From assembly GCA_035461905.1 (NCBI GenBank), contig DATHUV010000137.1:29736-93735 (forward strand): a DNA stretch of 64,000 bases, written 5' to 3'. How positions within the stretch are numbered: position 1 is the stretch's first letter; every line of letters begins with the position of its first letter. This document shows, piece by piece, positions 8,453-18,076 of this stretch. The translations under genes and the position numbers were made by a program. This DNA comes from SZUA-442 sp035461905 (lineage in GTDB: Bacteria; Actinomycetota; Acidimicrobiia; Spongiisociales; UBA5794). Under the pieces are notes generated by a model. That model worked only from the letters and a program-made list of their open reading frames with translations, ran no database searches and was not told the origin of the DNA.

Positions 8453-8967
8453 TCGATCAACCAGAAGCCAATCGGCCCTCACCTCCCGTACCGGGAGCGC
8501 TCGCTGAGCTCCTCGAGGACCTCATCACCGAGATCGAGCACGCTCGGGCCGTCCCGCTGTCGAGCAACGTGATGATCAACCAGGAGGAGATGCTCGACCG
8601 GCTCCACCACGCGGCGGAACAACTCCCCGAGGAGCTCCGAGCCGCGCGGTGGATGGTCCGTGAGCGCGAGACGTACATCGCGAAGACGAACGAACGTGCT
8701 CGAGAGGTCGTTGCGAATGCCAAGGCAGAGTCGGAACGTCTCGTGTCTGACAACTACATCGTCCAGGAGGCCGTCGAGGAGGCCAACACCCTGATTCGCA
8801 ATGCCGAGAACGAGGCCCGCAGGATCAGGCTCGAGGCCGAGGACTATGCAGAGCGACACCTCTCCGAGGCCGAGACGATCCTCGGGGAGCTCTACCGCTA
8901 TGTGACCGAGGCCCGAGCCGAGCTCCACACCGCGCTCCCTCCGGCACCCGACGTCCCGGGAGTCTGA
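8449..8967 (+). CDS. sepIVA: SepIVA-like coiled-coil septation protein
   Basis: 172-residue, charge-rich and largely helical protein. Residues from about 60 to 150 (RARWMVRERETYIAKTNERA, EAVEEANTLIRNAENEARR) form a long coiled coil resembling V-ATPase subunit E/H and DivIVA-type proteins. In Mycobacterium the equivalent gene next to DUF177 and rnc (Rv2927c, SepIVA) is required for division and septal growth. Assignment rests on the coiled coil plus position between coaD and DUF177-rpmF-plsX-rnc-smc. No membrane segment. It starts on ATGA shared with coaD. Confidence 0.7.
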   Translation: MIDQPEANRPSPPVPGALAELLEDLITEIEHARAVPLSSNVMINQEEMLDRLHHAAEQLPEELRAARWMVRERETYIAKTNERAREVVANAKAESERLVSDNYIVQEAVEEANTLIRNAENEARRIRLEAEDYAERHLSEAETILGELYRYVTEARAELHTALPPAPDVPGV

Positions 8968-9006
8968 GCCGGTTGGGCTCCGAGACCTCCGCGCTACCGT
9001 TTCCCC

Positions 9007-9510
9007 ATGAGCCGAAGCCCCTTCCTCGTGAACGTGTCCGACCTCCTCAGCCGGAACGTGTCCTCGCGGCCCGAGGTGATCGAGGCATCCGTCGACTGGT
9101 CGGTCGATCTCATCGGCGTCGAGCCGGACCCCCCGCTGCGCGCAGACCTCGTGCTCCATCCCGTGTCGGGTGGTATCGCCGTGACGGGATCGGTTTCGTT
9201 CACCTCGCACGAGGCATGTGTGCGTTGCCTTGCAACGTCCACCACCGAGCGCGTGGTCACGGTGGGTGCCCTATTCGATCGATCCGGTGACGAGGAGAGC
9301 TATCCGCTCCAGGGTCACGAGATCGATGTGGAGCAGATGCTTCGTGACGAGGTCATCCTGTCCCTCCCCATCGCCCACACCTGCGGTGACCAGTGCCCCG
9401 GACTTGTGACTAGCGCAGGATCGGACTTGAATACAGGCTCCTCGGGTGACGAGGGCGATACGCGTTCGCCCTTTGCCGTCCTCAAGGACCTCCTCGACCT
9501 CGAGGACTGA
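9007..9510 (+). CDS. YceD family (DUF177) metal-binding protein
   Basis: 167 residues with a CVRCL pair in the middle and CGDQCPGL near the C-terminus, the four-cysteine layout of DUF177/YceD. The family almost always precedes rpmF (L32), as here. Its role is tied to 23S rRNA accumulation in plants and bacteria, but the molecular activity is unknown. TACCGT (8995-9000) ends 6 nt before the ATG, and TTGGGC (8973-8978) gives a 16-bp spaced -35, so the transcript is probably leaderless. It is followed after 18 nt by rpmF. Confidence 0.88.
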   Translation: MSRSPFLVNVSDLLSRNVSSRPEVIEASVDWSVDLIGVEPDPPLRADLVLHPVSGGIAVTGSVSFTSHEACVRCLATSTTERVVTVGALFDRSGDEESYPLQGHEIDVEQMLRDEVILSLPIAHTCGDQCPGLVTSAGSDLNTGSSGDEGDTRSPFAVLKDLLDLED

Positions 9511-9528
9511 ACGGAAGAGGTTTCCACC

Positions 9529-9705
9529 ATGGCTGTTCCCAAGAAGAAGATGTCGCGGTCACGGACCAGGCGACGCAAGGCGCAGTGGAAGATCGCTCGT
9601 CCGACCGTGGCCCGGTGTTCACGGTGCAACGCGCCCCATGTTCCCCATCGCGCGTGTACGACCTGCGGTACCTACAACGGGCGCGACGTCATCGAAGCCT
9701 CGTAG
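9529..9705 (+). CDS. rpmF: 50S ribosomal protein L32
   Basis: 58 residues. MAVPKKKMSRSRTRRRKAQW with ARCSRCNAPH and RACTTCGTYNGRDV is L32 with two zinc-binding CxxC pairs. The RBS GGAAGAGG lies 8-9 nt upstream. It sits between DUF177 and plsX, the conserved yceD-rpmF-plsX arrangement that ties translation to phospholipid synthesis. Confidence 0.95.
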   Translation: MAVPKKKMSRSRTRRRKAQWKIARPTVARCSRCNAPHVPHRACTTCGTYNGRDVIEAS

Positions 9706-9711
9706 CCGAAC

Positions 9712-10689
9712 ATGGCCATGATCGCCGTCGATGCGATGGGTGGTGACAGCGCTCCTCACGAGATCGTCGAAGGCGCACTGATGGCCCATGCCGACGGCGC
9801 TCCCGTGCTGCTCGTCGGCGATGTGGCCGTCATCGACGACATCATCGACGGACGGGCGGACATCCCCCTCGTGGCCGCCTCTCAGGTCATCGACTTCCAC
9901 GACGACCCTGCGCACGCGCTCAGGGAGAAGAAGGATGCCTCGATCGCCGTCGCGGCGCGTCTGGTGAGCGATGGTGGCGCCGATGCGGTCGTGTCGGCAG
10001 GGAGCACGGGTGCCGCGATGGCGGCGGCCACGTTCCTGATCGGACGCCTTCCCGGCGTGTCGAGACCGGGAATCGCCAGCATCTTCCCGACGGGTCATGT
10101 CGTCCTCGACGTCGGCGCGAACCTCGAGTGCCGACCAGAGCACCTCCTCCAGTTCGCCGTCATGGGTTCGGCGCTCGCGGAGGTCTACGGACACGTCGAT
10201 CGTCCGAGGGTCGGGCTGTTGAACATCGGGGAGGAGCCGTCGAAGGGTCGAGACGTCGAACGCGCCGCCCATCACCTGCTCGCGGCGAGTCCGGCGATCA
10301 ACTTCGTGGGGAACGTCGAGGGGCGTGACATCGCGACCGATACCGCCAACGTGATCGTCACGGACGGCTTCACCGGCAATGTCCTCCTCAAGACGAGTGA
10401 GGGCTCCGGCAAGGCAATACAGCGGATGATCCTCGAGACGCTCTCGCGCCCGGAGTATGCCGATCTCCTCTCGGGCCTGATGCCGGCGTTCATGGAACTC
10501 CGCGAGCGGCTCAGCCCAGAGAGCGTCGGGGGCGCCCACCTCGTGGGAACGAAGGGCGTCGTCGTCATCGCCCACGGGTCGTCGTCGAGGGTCGCCGTGT
10601 CGAACGCCATCCGCATCGCCCGAGAAGGTGTCGAGCAGGGACTCGTCGAACGAGTCGGATCAGGCATCGCCGCGGCGATGGCCGAGTGA
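9712..10689 (+). CDS. plsX: Phosphate acyltransferase PlsX
   Basis: 325 residues. Converts acyl-ACP and phosphate to acyl-phosphate, the donor for glycerol-3-phosphate acylation in phospholipid synthesis. AVDAMGGDSAPHEIVEGAL at the start and VSAGSTGAAMAAATFLIG, GMSRPGI-like GVSRPGIASIFPT, VDVGANLECRPEHLLQFA and VTDGFTGNVLLKTSEG are PlsX signatures. The ATG at 9712 follows rpmF by 6 nt; a second in-frame ATG two codons on is possible. Its stop overlaps rnc (GTGA). Confidence 0.95.
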   Translation: MAMIAVDAMGGDSAPHEIVEGALMAHADGAPVLLVGDVAVIDDIIDGRADIPLVAASQVIDFHDDPAHALREKKDASIAVAARLVSDGGADAVVSAGSTGAAMAAATFLIGRLPGVSRPGIASIFPTGHVVLDVGANLECRPEHLLQFAVMGSALAEVYGHVDRPRVGLLNIGEEPSKGRDVERAAHHLLAASPAINFVGNVEGRDIATDTANVIVTDGFTGNVLLKTSEGSGKAIQRMILETLSRPEYADLLSGLMPAFMELRERLSPESVGGAHLVGTKGVVVIAHGSSSRVAVSNAIRIAREGVEQGLVERVGSGIAAAMAE

Positions 10690-11378
10690 CGTCGATGACG
10701 TCGCGCGAGACCATCGACGCGATCGAAACGGCGATCGGCTACCGATTCGTCGAGGCGAGCCGCGTCGAGGAGGCTCTGACCCACGCCTCGTACGCTGCCG
10801 AGCATTCCAATGCCACGTCCTACGAACGGCTCGAGTTCCTCGGAGACGCCGTCGTGGAACTCATCACGACCCAGATGATCTATGAGGCCCTCCCCGGCGA
10901 GCCGGAGGGGTCGATGACCAAGGTGCGCGCGTCCATCGTCGACGAGTCCACGCTCGCCTCGATCGCCCGTGAGTGGGGTGTCGGAGAGATCATGCGCCTC
11001 GGCATCGGGGAGGAGCGCTCCGGCGGCAGGTACCGGGCCTCGATCCTCTCGGATGTGTGCGAGTCGCTGATCGCCGCGGTGTTCCTCGATGGAGGTTTCG
11101 CGGCAGCCGATCGGCTCGTCCGTTCGACCTGGGGATCGGTCCTCGCAGAGCGGATCGCACAACCCGATGTCAGCGATGCGCGATCGAGGCTCCAGGAGCT
11201 CCTCGCCGTCACGGGACGTGTCGTCGAGTTCCACTACGACCGGAGCGGGCCGGACCACGCTGCCGTGTACACGGCAGCTGCGGTGGTCGACGACACGACC
11301 GTCGGTGAGGGAACCGGTGGATCCAAGAAGGCGGCCGCGATCGCCGCCGCAACGAACGCCCTCGATCGCGGCGTGTGA
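10686..11378 (+). CDS. rnc: Ribonuclease III
   Basis: 230-residue double-strand RNA endonuclease that processes rRNA precursors and structured mRNAs. The catalytic signature is ERLEFLGDAVVEL, with the second metal ligands in SDVCESLIAAVFLDGG. A double-stranded RNA-binding domain follows (SRLQELLAVTGRVVEF, GGSKKAAAIAAATNAL). It starts on GTGA at the end of plsX. The mutM/fpg gene that lies between rnc and smc in mycobacteria is absent. The pnp leader stem at 62239-62300 is a possible substrate. Confidence 0.95.
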   Translation: MTSMTSRETIDAIETAIGYRFVEASRVEEALTHASYAAEHSNATSYERLEFLGDAVVELITTQMIYEALPGEPEGSMTKVRASIVDESTLASIAREWGVGEIMRLGIGEERSGGRYRASILSDVCESLIAAVFLDGGFAAADRLVRSTWGSVLAERIAQPDVSDARSRLQELLAVTGRVVEFHYDRSGPDHAAVYTAAAVVDDTTVGEGTGGSKKAAAIAAATNALDRGV

Positions 11379-11445
11379 TCTCCACCGCCGCGCATCGACG
11401 GTTTGGGTTACACACCTGTAATTCGCTCTGGTAACCTTCCGAGCC

Positions 11446-14400
11446 GTGAAACTCAAACACCTCACCCTTCGCGGGTTCAAATCGTTCGCGGATCGAACGC
11501 GACTCGACTTCGCCTCTGGCGTGAACGTCGTCGTCGGACCGAACGGCTCGGGGAAGTCCAACATCCTCGATGCGATCGCGTGGGTCATGGGAACCCAGGC
11601 AACCCGGTCGCTCCGGACGGAGAAGATGGAGGACGTCGTGTTCGCCGGTACGGCGACCCGTCCTGCACTGCCGCGCGCCGAGGTGCAGCTGAGTTTCCTG
11701 AACGACGACGGGGCGAGTGCCCTCGACCTCGCCGAGATCACCATCACGAGGAGGCTCTTCCGAGACGGGACGAGCGAGTACGAGATGAACGGTGTGCCCT
11801 GTCGCCTCCTCGACATCCAGGACCTGCTCTCGGACGGTGGCATCGGCAGGAACCAGCACGTCCTGGTCGGGCAGGGCCAGATCGGAGACATCCTCAACGC
11901 CCGGCCCGAGGAACACCGCTCCGTCATCGAGGAGGCCGCGGGCGTGATGAAGCACCGCAGCCGCCGCGACCGCGCCGTACGGCGCCTCGAGCGGACCGAT
12001 CACGACACGGAACGGCTCAACGACATCCTTTCGGAGAAACGCCGCGCCCTGCGACCCCTCAAGAGGCAGGCGAGCGCAGCGGCACGCCATGACGCAGTGA
12101 GGAACGAGGTCCATGCGCTGCGCCTGTTCCTCGGGGGTGAGGAGATCCGGCGCATTCGTGGACGGCTCTCGAATGCTGCCCTCGAGCGGGAGTCCGCGCT
12201 CGAGGCGCGCACCGATGCCGATGCCCGACTCGCGGCCCTCAAAGGCACCCTCGATGTCCTCAGGGCCGAATCCGGCGAGGTGGGAGCCCTGCTGTCGCGT
12301 GACACGGCGGCGGCGGCACGCCTTGAAACCGTACGGGAGCGTCTCACCAAGATCGGTTCGGTGGCACGTGAGCGCCGCAGGTCGCTCGAGGAGCGCATCG
12401 ACGGAGCCGGCGAGCGCAGGGAGGATCTCGTCGTCGAGGAGGCCGACCTCATCGAGGCGATCGCACGAACGACCGACGACGAGGTCGCAGCCTCCGACGA
12501 GACGGAGCGTCGCGAGACGGCGCTGCGAGCCCTCGAGGATGAGGAGCGGTCCCTCGCCGAGCAGATCAAACTCCCGGCCGAGGGGGTCATAGCAAGCCTC
12601 CGGGGAGACCTCCGTGCGCTCGAGACGGCGACCGAGCGTGACGCAGCCGAGCGGAGCCGGGTGCTGGCTCGTATGGCCCTCGTCGACGCACGCATCGAAG
12701 ACGAGAGCGTCGAACTCGAGCGCTTGAACCAGGCGATCCTTCGCCTCGACGAGGCAACGGCGCCGCTTCAGGATGCCTACACCTCGGTGACCGGCGAGCG
12801 GGTGGAGGCGCAGTCGGCCTGGGAGCACCAGACAGAGGCGACCGCGGAACGGCGAATCATCGTTGCGGGAGCACGCGCGCGCGTCGAGGCATTGGAAGGT
12901 GCACTCGACGGACTCGTCGACGAGCGTGCGCGCGAAATCACCGAGGACGCCGATGGAGTGATCGGCGCACTCGTGGCGGCACTCGACGTACCTGCAGACA
13001 TCGCCCCTGCGGTGGACGCAGCCCTCGGCGTGTGGAGGGCCGCCTACCTCGTCCGAACCGTCGATGACGTCGATGCCGCGACCAGCGCGGTCAAGGGAGC
13101 GGGGACAGGCGGCGTATCGCTCGTCGTCGGGTCCCGAAGTGTCCACGATGCCAGCGAGGCCGCCCGAACACTCGGCCTCGACATGCTCATCGATCGGCTC
13201 GGGCCAAATGCCGACCGGGCGCTCGCAGCTGCATACCTCGGCGACTGCGTGCTCGTCGAGGGCTGGAAGACCGGCCGTGGCGTCGTTGCACGCCATCCAT
13301 TCGTCACCGCCGTGACCCCCGAGGGCGATGTCATCACCGCTGACGGGATCCTCGTGTCCCAGCCCGACGGCGCCGGCCCCGCAGCATTGGAGGCCGCACG
13401 GGTCGACGTCGAGATCGCCGAGCGCGAAGTGCAACGGGCCACGAGCCTGCTCACATCGGCACAGAGGGCATTCGACTCGGCACGACAGCGCGAACGTGAA
13501 TCGCTCGAGAGGCTCGAGGCAACAGAGGCCGAGCTTGCCGGCTACACCGAGGCCCTCGCGATGACGGAGCGAGCACGCAGTGCCTCCCGGGAGGAGCGCG
13601 AGAGACTCACGGTCCGCCTCGGCGCGATCGACGAGGCGGAACTGGCTCGCCGAAAGCGGATGGATGCGCTCCGTGAGAGGGTGGCGGAGTTCGAGGGTGA
13701 GGAAGCCGCACGTCAGGCAGCCTGGGAGACACTGAACGATCGGAGGGCGGAGGTGGCGCGCCAGAGAGACGTCGCCCGCCGATCCCTCGAGGATGCCGCA
13801 GGCAGGAGGGCCTCACTCGCCGAGCGACGGCGACTCAGCGAGCAACGACTCGCCGTCGTGGCAAACGAGCTCACCCAACTCGTGCTCATCCCGGACTCGG
13901 CGGAGCGGCTCCACGCGCTCGGGCAGATCGAAGCTGCTGCAGAACGAACGAGCACCCTCGTCGCGGGTCACATCGAGACCCTTCGAACCCGTCAGCGCGA
14001 CCTTCGCGAACGGGAAGGTTCCGCCCATACCGATCTGGAGGCGGCTGAGGCCCTGCGGGACCAGCTCGATACGGAGCGCCGAACCGCATCAGACGCACTC
14101 AACGACCTCGAGGTCGAACTTGCAGAGCTCCGTGTCAGGCTGGAGGCGACGACCGAGGCCATTCGACGCGACGCCGATGCCACAGAGGAACAGGCACTCG
14201 TCGCACCCGAACCCGATGTCGAGAAGGGTGCGACCATCGAGGAACGGTTGGCATCCCTCGAAGCCGACCTGCGGCGTATGGGTCCGATCAACCCCCTTGC
14301 TGCGGCCGAGTTCGAGGAGCTCGCCGCCGATGTCGCAGAGCTCGAGGGGCAGCTGCGCGATCTCGAGACCGCGAGGAACGACCTCCGGGCGGTGATCTCG

Positions 14401-14883
14401 GCACTCGACGAGAAGATGGAGGTGCTCTTCCACGAGGCGTTCGAGGAGATCCAATCGCTCTACCAGGAGAACTTCGCGCTCGTGTTCCCCGGAGGCACGG
14501 GCCGACTGCGCCTGTCGGATCCGTCCGATCCCATGGGCACAGGTGTCCTCGTCGAGGCACAACCCGCAGGGAAGAAGGTCGGGAGGCTCTCCCTGCTCTC
14601 GGGTGGAGAGCGTTCGCTCGCTGCCCTGGCGTTCCTCTTTGCCGTCTTCCGTGCCCGGCCGAGCCCGTTCTATGTCCTCGATGAGGTCGAGGCGGCTCTC
14701 GATGACGCCAACCTGCACCGGTTCCTGAGACTCGTCGACACGCTTCGGCGTGAGACACAGCTCGTGATCATCACTCACCAGCAGCAGACGATGGAGGCAG
14801 CGGATGTCCTCTACGGTGTCACCATGGAGCCCGGGGAGTCATCGAAGGTGCTCTCCAAGCGCATGAGCTCGGTTAGCGTCTAG
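11446..14883 (+). CDS. smc: Chromosome segregation ATPase SMC
   Basis: 1145 residues, the full SMC layout. The N-terminal ATPase has GPNGSGKSNILDAI. A first coiled coil (about 170-500) is followed by the hinge around 510-640 (GVIGALVAALDVPADIAPAV), then a second coiled coil. The C-terminal ATPase carries LLSGGERSLAALAF and the Walker B YVLDEVEAALDDAN. It compacts and orders chromosomes together with ScpA/ScpB, which are not in this window. The GTG start lies 8 nt after a TAACCT -10 box (11432-11437) with no RBS, so the message is probably leaderless or nearly so. Confidence 0.97.
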   Translation: MKLKHLTLRGFKSFADRTRLDFASGVNVVVGPNGSGKSNILDAIAWVMGTQATRSLRTEKMEDVVFAGTATRPALPRAEVQLSFLNDDGASALDLAEITITRRLFRDGTSEYEMNGVPCRLLDIQDLLSDGGIGRNQHVLVGQGQIGDILNARPEEHRSVIEEAAGVMKHRSRRDRAVRRLERTDHDTERLNDILSEKRRALRPLKRQASAAARHDAVRNEVHALRLFLGGEEIRRIRGRLSNAALERESALEARTDADARLAALKGTLDVLRAESGEVGALLSRDTAAAARLETVRERLTKIGSVARERRRSLEERIDGAGERREDLVVEEADLIEAIARTTDDEVAASDETERRETALRALEDEERSLAEQIKLPAEGVIASLRGDLRALETATERDAAERSRVLARMALVDARIEDESVELERLNQAILRLDEATAPLQDAYTSVTGERVEAQSAWEHQTEATAERRIIVAGARARVEALEGALDGLVDERAREITEDADGVIGALVAALDVPADIAPAVDAALGVWRAAYLVRTVDDVDAATSAVKGAGTGGVSLVVGSRSVHDASEAARTLGLDMLIDRLGPNADRALAAAYLGDCVLVEGWKTGRGVVARHPFVTAVTPEGDVITADGILVSQPDGAGPAALEAARVDVEIAEREVQRATSLLTSAQRAFDSARQRERESLERLEATEAELAGYTEALAMTERARSASREERERLTVRLGAIDEAELARRKRMDALRERVAEFEGEEAARQAAWETLNDRRAEVARQRDVARRSLEDAAGRRASLAERRRLSEQRLAVVANELTQLVLIPDSAERLHALGQIEAAAERTSTLVAGHIETLRTRQRDLREREGSAHTDLEAAEALRDQLDTERRTASDALNDLEVELAELRVRLEATTEAIRRDADATEEQALVAPEPDVEKGATIEERLASLEADLRRMGPINPLAAAEFEELAADVAELEGQLRDLETARNDLRAVISALDEKMEVLFHEAFEEIQSLYQENFALVFPGGTGRLRLSDPSDPMGTGVLVEAQPAGKKVGRLSLLSGGERSLAALAFLFAVFRARPSPFYVLDEVEAALDDANLHRFLRLVDTLRRETQLVIITHQQQTMEAADVLYGVTMEPGESSKVLSKRMSSVSV

Positions 14884-14912
14884 GGAAGGTTCCCGGTCCC
14901 GGAGGTCACCTC

Positions 14913-15935
14913 GTGGACATTCTCGTCGTGGCGACCGTCGCCATCGTCGTACTCGTTGTCATCATCGGTGTCGTCCTCGTGGCGCGGCGCAGTGGATCCG
15001 ACACGCTCACGGCAGAGCCGACCCCGGCGAGGCCCGTCACGGGCGTGGTCGATCGCTCCCTTGCCGGGCGCCTCTCGCGTTCCCGTTCCGCCCTCACGAC
15101 CGCCCTCGGTGGCGTGTTTGCGTCCTCCGACGTCTCGGACGACACGTGGAACGACATCGAGGAGGCGTTGATCGCCGCTGATGTCGGACCGAGAGCGGCA
15201 GAACAGATCGTGTCGGGCGTTCGAGCGCGAGGCCCTTCATCGGGTATCGAAGCGAGGTCTGCACTCGAGGCGGAGCTTGCGACGATCCTTGCGAGGACGG
15301 ACCGAAGCCTGTCCGTCGATTCCCACCCCGCCGTGATCGTCGTGGTGGGCGTGAACGGCACGGGAAAGACGACGAGCATCGCGAAGGTCGCAAAGCACCT
15401 CGTCGACGATGGACGCTCCGTCGTCCTCGGGGCCGCGGACACCTACCGAGCGGCCGCCGACACCCAGTTGCGAACCTGGGGGGATCGTGTCGGCGTGCCC
15501 GTGGTGTCAGGGGGTGCGGGCGCAGATCCAGCATCGGTCGCGTTCGAGGCGTATCGACGTGCTGTCGACGACGATGCCGATGTCGTGATCATCGACACCG
15601 CCGGGAGGCTCCATTCGCAGGCGAACCTCATGGACGAGCTCGCAAAGGTCGTCCGAGTCCTCGGGCGAGAAGCAGGTCACATCGACGAGGTGTTGCTCGT
15701 CCTCGACGGCACCGTCGGCCAGAACGGCATCGCCCAAGCCGCCGCATTCACCACGGCCGTGGGCGTCACCGGGGTGATCCTCACGAAGCTCGACGGCACG
15801 GCACGTGGGGGCGTTGCCGTGGCGATCGAGCAGCAGCTCGACGTACCTGTCAAGCTCATCGGGCTCGGCGAGGGCATGGACGACCTGATACCGTTCGACG
15901 CTCAGGACTTCGCACATGCACTGGTGGCCGAATGA
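14913..15935 (+). CDS. ftsY: Signal recognition particle receptor FtsY
   Basis: 340 residues. An N-terminal membrane helix (residues 2-24, ILVVATVAIVVLVVIIGVVL) replaces the acidic A domain of E. coli, as is usual in actinobacteria. The NG GTPase follows, with G1 GVNGTGKTT, ADTYRAAA, DTAGRLHSQ and TKLDGTARGG. It docks SRP-bound ribosomes to the membrane with Ffh (21224-22567). The GTG start has GGAGGTCACCTC upstream. Its stop overlaps cdd by ATGA. Confidence 0.95.
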   Translation: MDILVVATVAIVVLVVIIGVVLVARRSGSDTLTAEPTPARPVTGVVDRSLAGRLSRSRSALTTALGGVFASSDVSDDTWNDIEEALIAADVGPRAAEQIVSGVRARGPSSGIEARSALEAELATILARTDRSLSVDSHPAVIVVVGVNGTGKTTSIAKVAKHLVDDGRSVVLGAADTYRAAADTQLRTWGDRVGVPVVSGGAGADPASVAFEAYRRAVDDDADVVIIDTAGRLHSQANLMDELAKVVRVLGREAGHIDEVLLVLDGTVGQNGIAQAAAFTTAVGVTGVILTKLDGTARGGVAVAIEQQLDVPVKLIGLGEGMDDLIPFDAQDFAHALVAE

Positions 15936-16330
15936 CGTATACCGATCATGAGCTCGTCGAACTCGCCGCAGGCGCTGCGACGGGTTCCTACTCCCCGTAC
16001 TCCGGTTTCCGTGTCGGCGCTGCGATCGTCACCGACGCCGGCACCGTCGTGACCGGGGCGAACATCGAGAATGCCGCCTACGGGGTGACCGTGTGCGCCG
16101 AAACGAACGCGATCACGACCGCGGTCGCCGCGGGGGCCGAACGGATCACGACCGTCGCGGTCGCCTGCCTCGATGGTGACCTGTGCACGCCGTGCGGAGC
16201 ATGTCGGCAGGTCATGAGGGAGTTCGGCGTCGAACGGGTGATCATGCGCGGACGTGACGGCACGGCGTTCGAGATGACCCTCGACGAGTTGCTGCCCGCT
16301 TCCTTTGGTCCCGAGGCCCTCGACGGCTGA
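15932..16330 (+). CDS. cdd: Cytidine deaminase
   Basis: 132 residues, homotetrameric type. Zinc ligands and catalytic Glu are in TVCAETNAI and CTPCGACRQV. The start of the fold, SPYSGFRVGAAI, and NIENAAYG bind the ribose. Converts cytidine/deoxycytidine to uridine/deoxyuridine, feeding the salvage genes punA, deoA and upp located 2-5 kb away on the other strand. Coupled to ftsY by ATGA and converging on etfA with a 4-nt gap. Confidence 0.95.
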   Translation: MTYTDHELVELAAGAATGSYSPYSGFRVGAAIVTDAGTVVTGANIENAAYGVTVCAETNAITTAVAAGAERITTVAVACLDGDLCTPCGACRQVMREFGVERVIMRGRDGTAFEMTLDELLPASFGPEALDG

Positions 16331-16334
16331 TCGG

Positions 16335-17285
16335 TCAGCCGCTCGAGCGGAGTGCCTCGATCAGCTTCGGTACGACCGAGTGCAGGTCACCGACGACCCC
16401 GAGATCGGCGATCGAGAAGATCGGCGCGTCGGGATCCTTGTTGATGGCGATGATGGTCGAGGCGCCCTTCATCCCCACGACGTGCTGCATCGCCCCGGAA
16501 ACCCCGCACGCGATGTAGACGTTCGGCTTCACGGTCTTTCCCGTCTGGCCGATCTGGTACGAGTAGGGCACCCATCCGGCATCCACGACGGCACGCGTTC
16601 CTCCTACGGCTCCGCCGAGGAGCCCGGCGAGCTCCGCCATCATGTCGAACTTCTCCGGTGAGCCCAATCCGCGCCCTCCCGTGACGACGACACGCGCCGA
16701 GCCGAGGTCAGGACCCTCGGACACCTCGACGTGGCGCTCGGTGACGGTGGCCGCTCCCGAGTGGCCCGTTTCGGGCACCGGTACGCTCGTCACCGTCGGC
16801 GTCGATCCCCCTGCGGGTTCCGCGGTGAATGCCTTCGGCCGGGTGAGGACGATGGCCGGTGAGCCATCCGTTGCTCGTGTCGTCACGCTGCGGGTCCCGC
16901 CGAGGATCTCCGACGTCGCCGTGACCCCATCGGCGACCGAGACATCCAGGGCGTTCGAGATCACCGGCTTGCCGATGCGCGCCGCGAGGCGTCCCGCGAC
17001 ATCGCGTTCCGTCGTGCTCATCCCGAGCAGGACGAGGTCGCCCCCGTGGCTCGAGATCAGCTCGGAAAGAGCGGCGGCCGCCGCGGCTGAGGGCAGGGCA
17101 TCGCCGGTTTCGAGGTGGAAAACCGACACAACGCCATGGTCACCGAGTTCTGCGAATGCGGCATCGGAGCCGGCTCCGAGATACAACGCGTGCACCTCAC
17201 CGAACGTCCGAGCCTTCGAGGCGAGCTCGAGCGTGCTGGCTGATACCGCCCCTTCCAATTCCTCTGCAACGATCCATGTAGCCAT
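16335..17285 (-). CDS. etfA: Electron transfer flavoprotein alpha subunit
   Basis: 316 residues. The C-terminal FAD domain is characteristic: VVVTGGRGLGSPEKFDMM, VVDAGWVPYSYQIGQTGKTV, YIACGVSGAMQHVVGM and INKDPDAPIF. With EtfB it accepts electrons from acyl-CoA dehydrogenases and passes them to the quinone pool. It starts on TGATG at the end of etfB, so the subunits are made in a coupled way. Confidence 0.96.
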   Translation of the reverse strand: MATWIVAEELEGAVSASTLELASKARTFGEVHALYLGAGSDAAFAELGDHGVVSVFHLETGDALPSAAAAAALSELISSHGGDLVLLGMSTTERDVAGRLAARIGKPVISNALDVSVADGVTATSEILGGTRSVTTRATDGSPAIVLTRPKAFTAEPAGGSTPTVTSVPVPETGHSGAATVTERHVEVSEGPDLGSARVVVTGGRGLGSPEKFDMMAELAGLLGGAVGGTRAVVDAGWVPYSYQIGQTGKTVKPNVYIACGVSGAMQHVVGMKGASTIIAINKDPDAPIFSIADLGVVGDLHSVVPKLIEALRSSG

Positions 17286-18043
17286 CAGATCACCTTCGTT
17301 TCACGGAGGACGGCCACGATCCGCTCGTGGGCCGTACCGTCGTCCTCGACGATCTCGCCGGCCTCGCGTGAGGCCACGGGTGCGACGCTGACGATCTTCT
17401 GGTCGTTCGCGAGCTCGACGCCGAGGTCGGCGACGCTCAGCATGTCGATCGGCTTGGACTTCGCCTGCATGATTCCCTTGAAGGTCGGATATCGCGGCTC
17501 GACTGCGCCAGCCGTCACGGCGAGGAGCGCCGGGAGGGGTGCCGAGACGACGTCGTAGCCCGCAGCGGTCTGGCGCTCGATCGTCGCGGTGCCATCGGCC
17601 ACCTCGACCTTCCTGGCGAACGTGAGGCACGGCATGTCGAGGAGCTCGGACATCATCTGGGGTACGACCCCTGTGTATCCGTCCGTCGATTCGCTGCCGG
17701 CGATCACGAGGTCCGCGCCGTCACGGGCGATCGCTGCACTGAGCACGCGTGCCGTCGTCAGGGCATCGGAACCCTTGAGTGTGGAGTCGTCGATGAGGAT
17801 GGCCCTGTCCGCGCCCATTGCCAATGCCTGCCGGATGCCCTGGAGAGAACCCGAGGGTGACATCGACACGAGCGTGACGGTGCCCTCGTGTGCCTCGGCG
17901 AGCTGGAGGGCCACCTCGATGCCGTACCGGTCGGTGTCGTCGAGGACCTGGTCCTCAGGTCTGATGACCCAATGGTTCTCGCCGTCGAGTTCGTACGGCG
18001 TCGCAGGGTCGGGGATCTGTTTCACACAGACCGCGATGTTCAT
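17285..18043 (-). CDS. etfB: Electron transfer flavoprotein beta subunit
   Basis: 252 residues. MNIAVCVKQIPDPATPYEL, the AMP-binding region ALAMGADRAILIDD and the ETF-beta signature region GVVPQMMSELLDMPCLTFARKVEV are present. AAGGAG lies about 10 nt before the ATG. The promoter upstream contains a 7-4-7 palindrome (18088-18105), so the operon is probably regulated, most likely by a fatty-acid or acyl-CoA responsive factor (inference). Confidence 0.96.
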   Translation of the reverse strand: MNIAVCVKQIPDPATPYELDGENHWVIRPEDQVLDDTDRYGIEVALQLAEAHEGTVTLVSMSPSGSLQGIRQALAMGADRAILIDDSTLKGSDALTTARVLSAAIARDGADLVIAGSESTDGYTGVVPQMMSELLDMPCLTFARKVEVADGTATIERQTAAGYDVVSAPLPALLAVTAGAVEPRYPTFKGIMQAKSKPIDMLSVADLGVELANDQKIVSVAPVASREAGEIVEDDGTAHERIVAVLRETKVI

Positions 18044-18076
18044 GGGCGCTGCGCTCCTTCGTCGGACGGTGGCGAC

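Noticed and set aside
11209..13434. A 741-codon open frame on the minus strand opposite rnc and smc
   Set aside because: It lies fully against convincing genes, and its translation has biased His/Asp/Gly-rich composition without domain motifs. This is the expected shadow in a high-GC genome.
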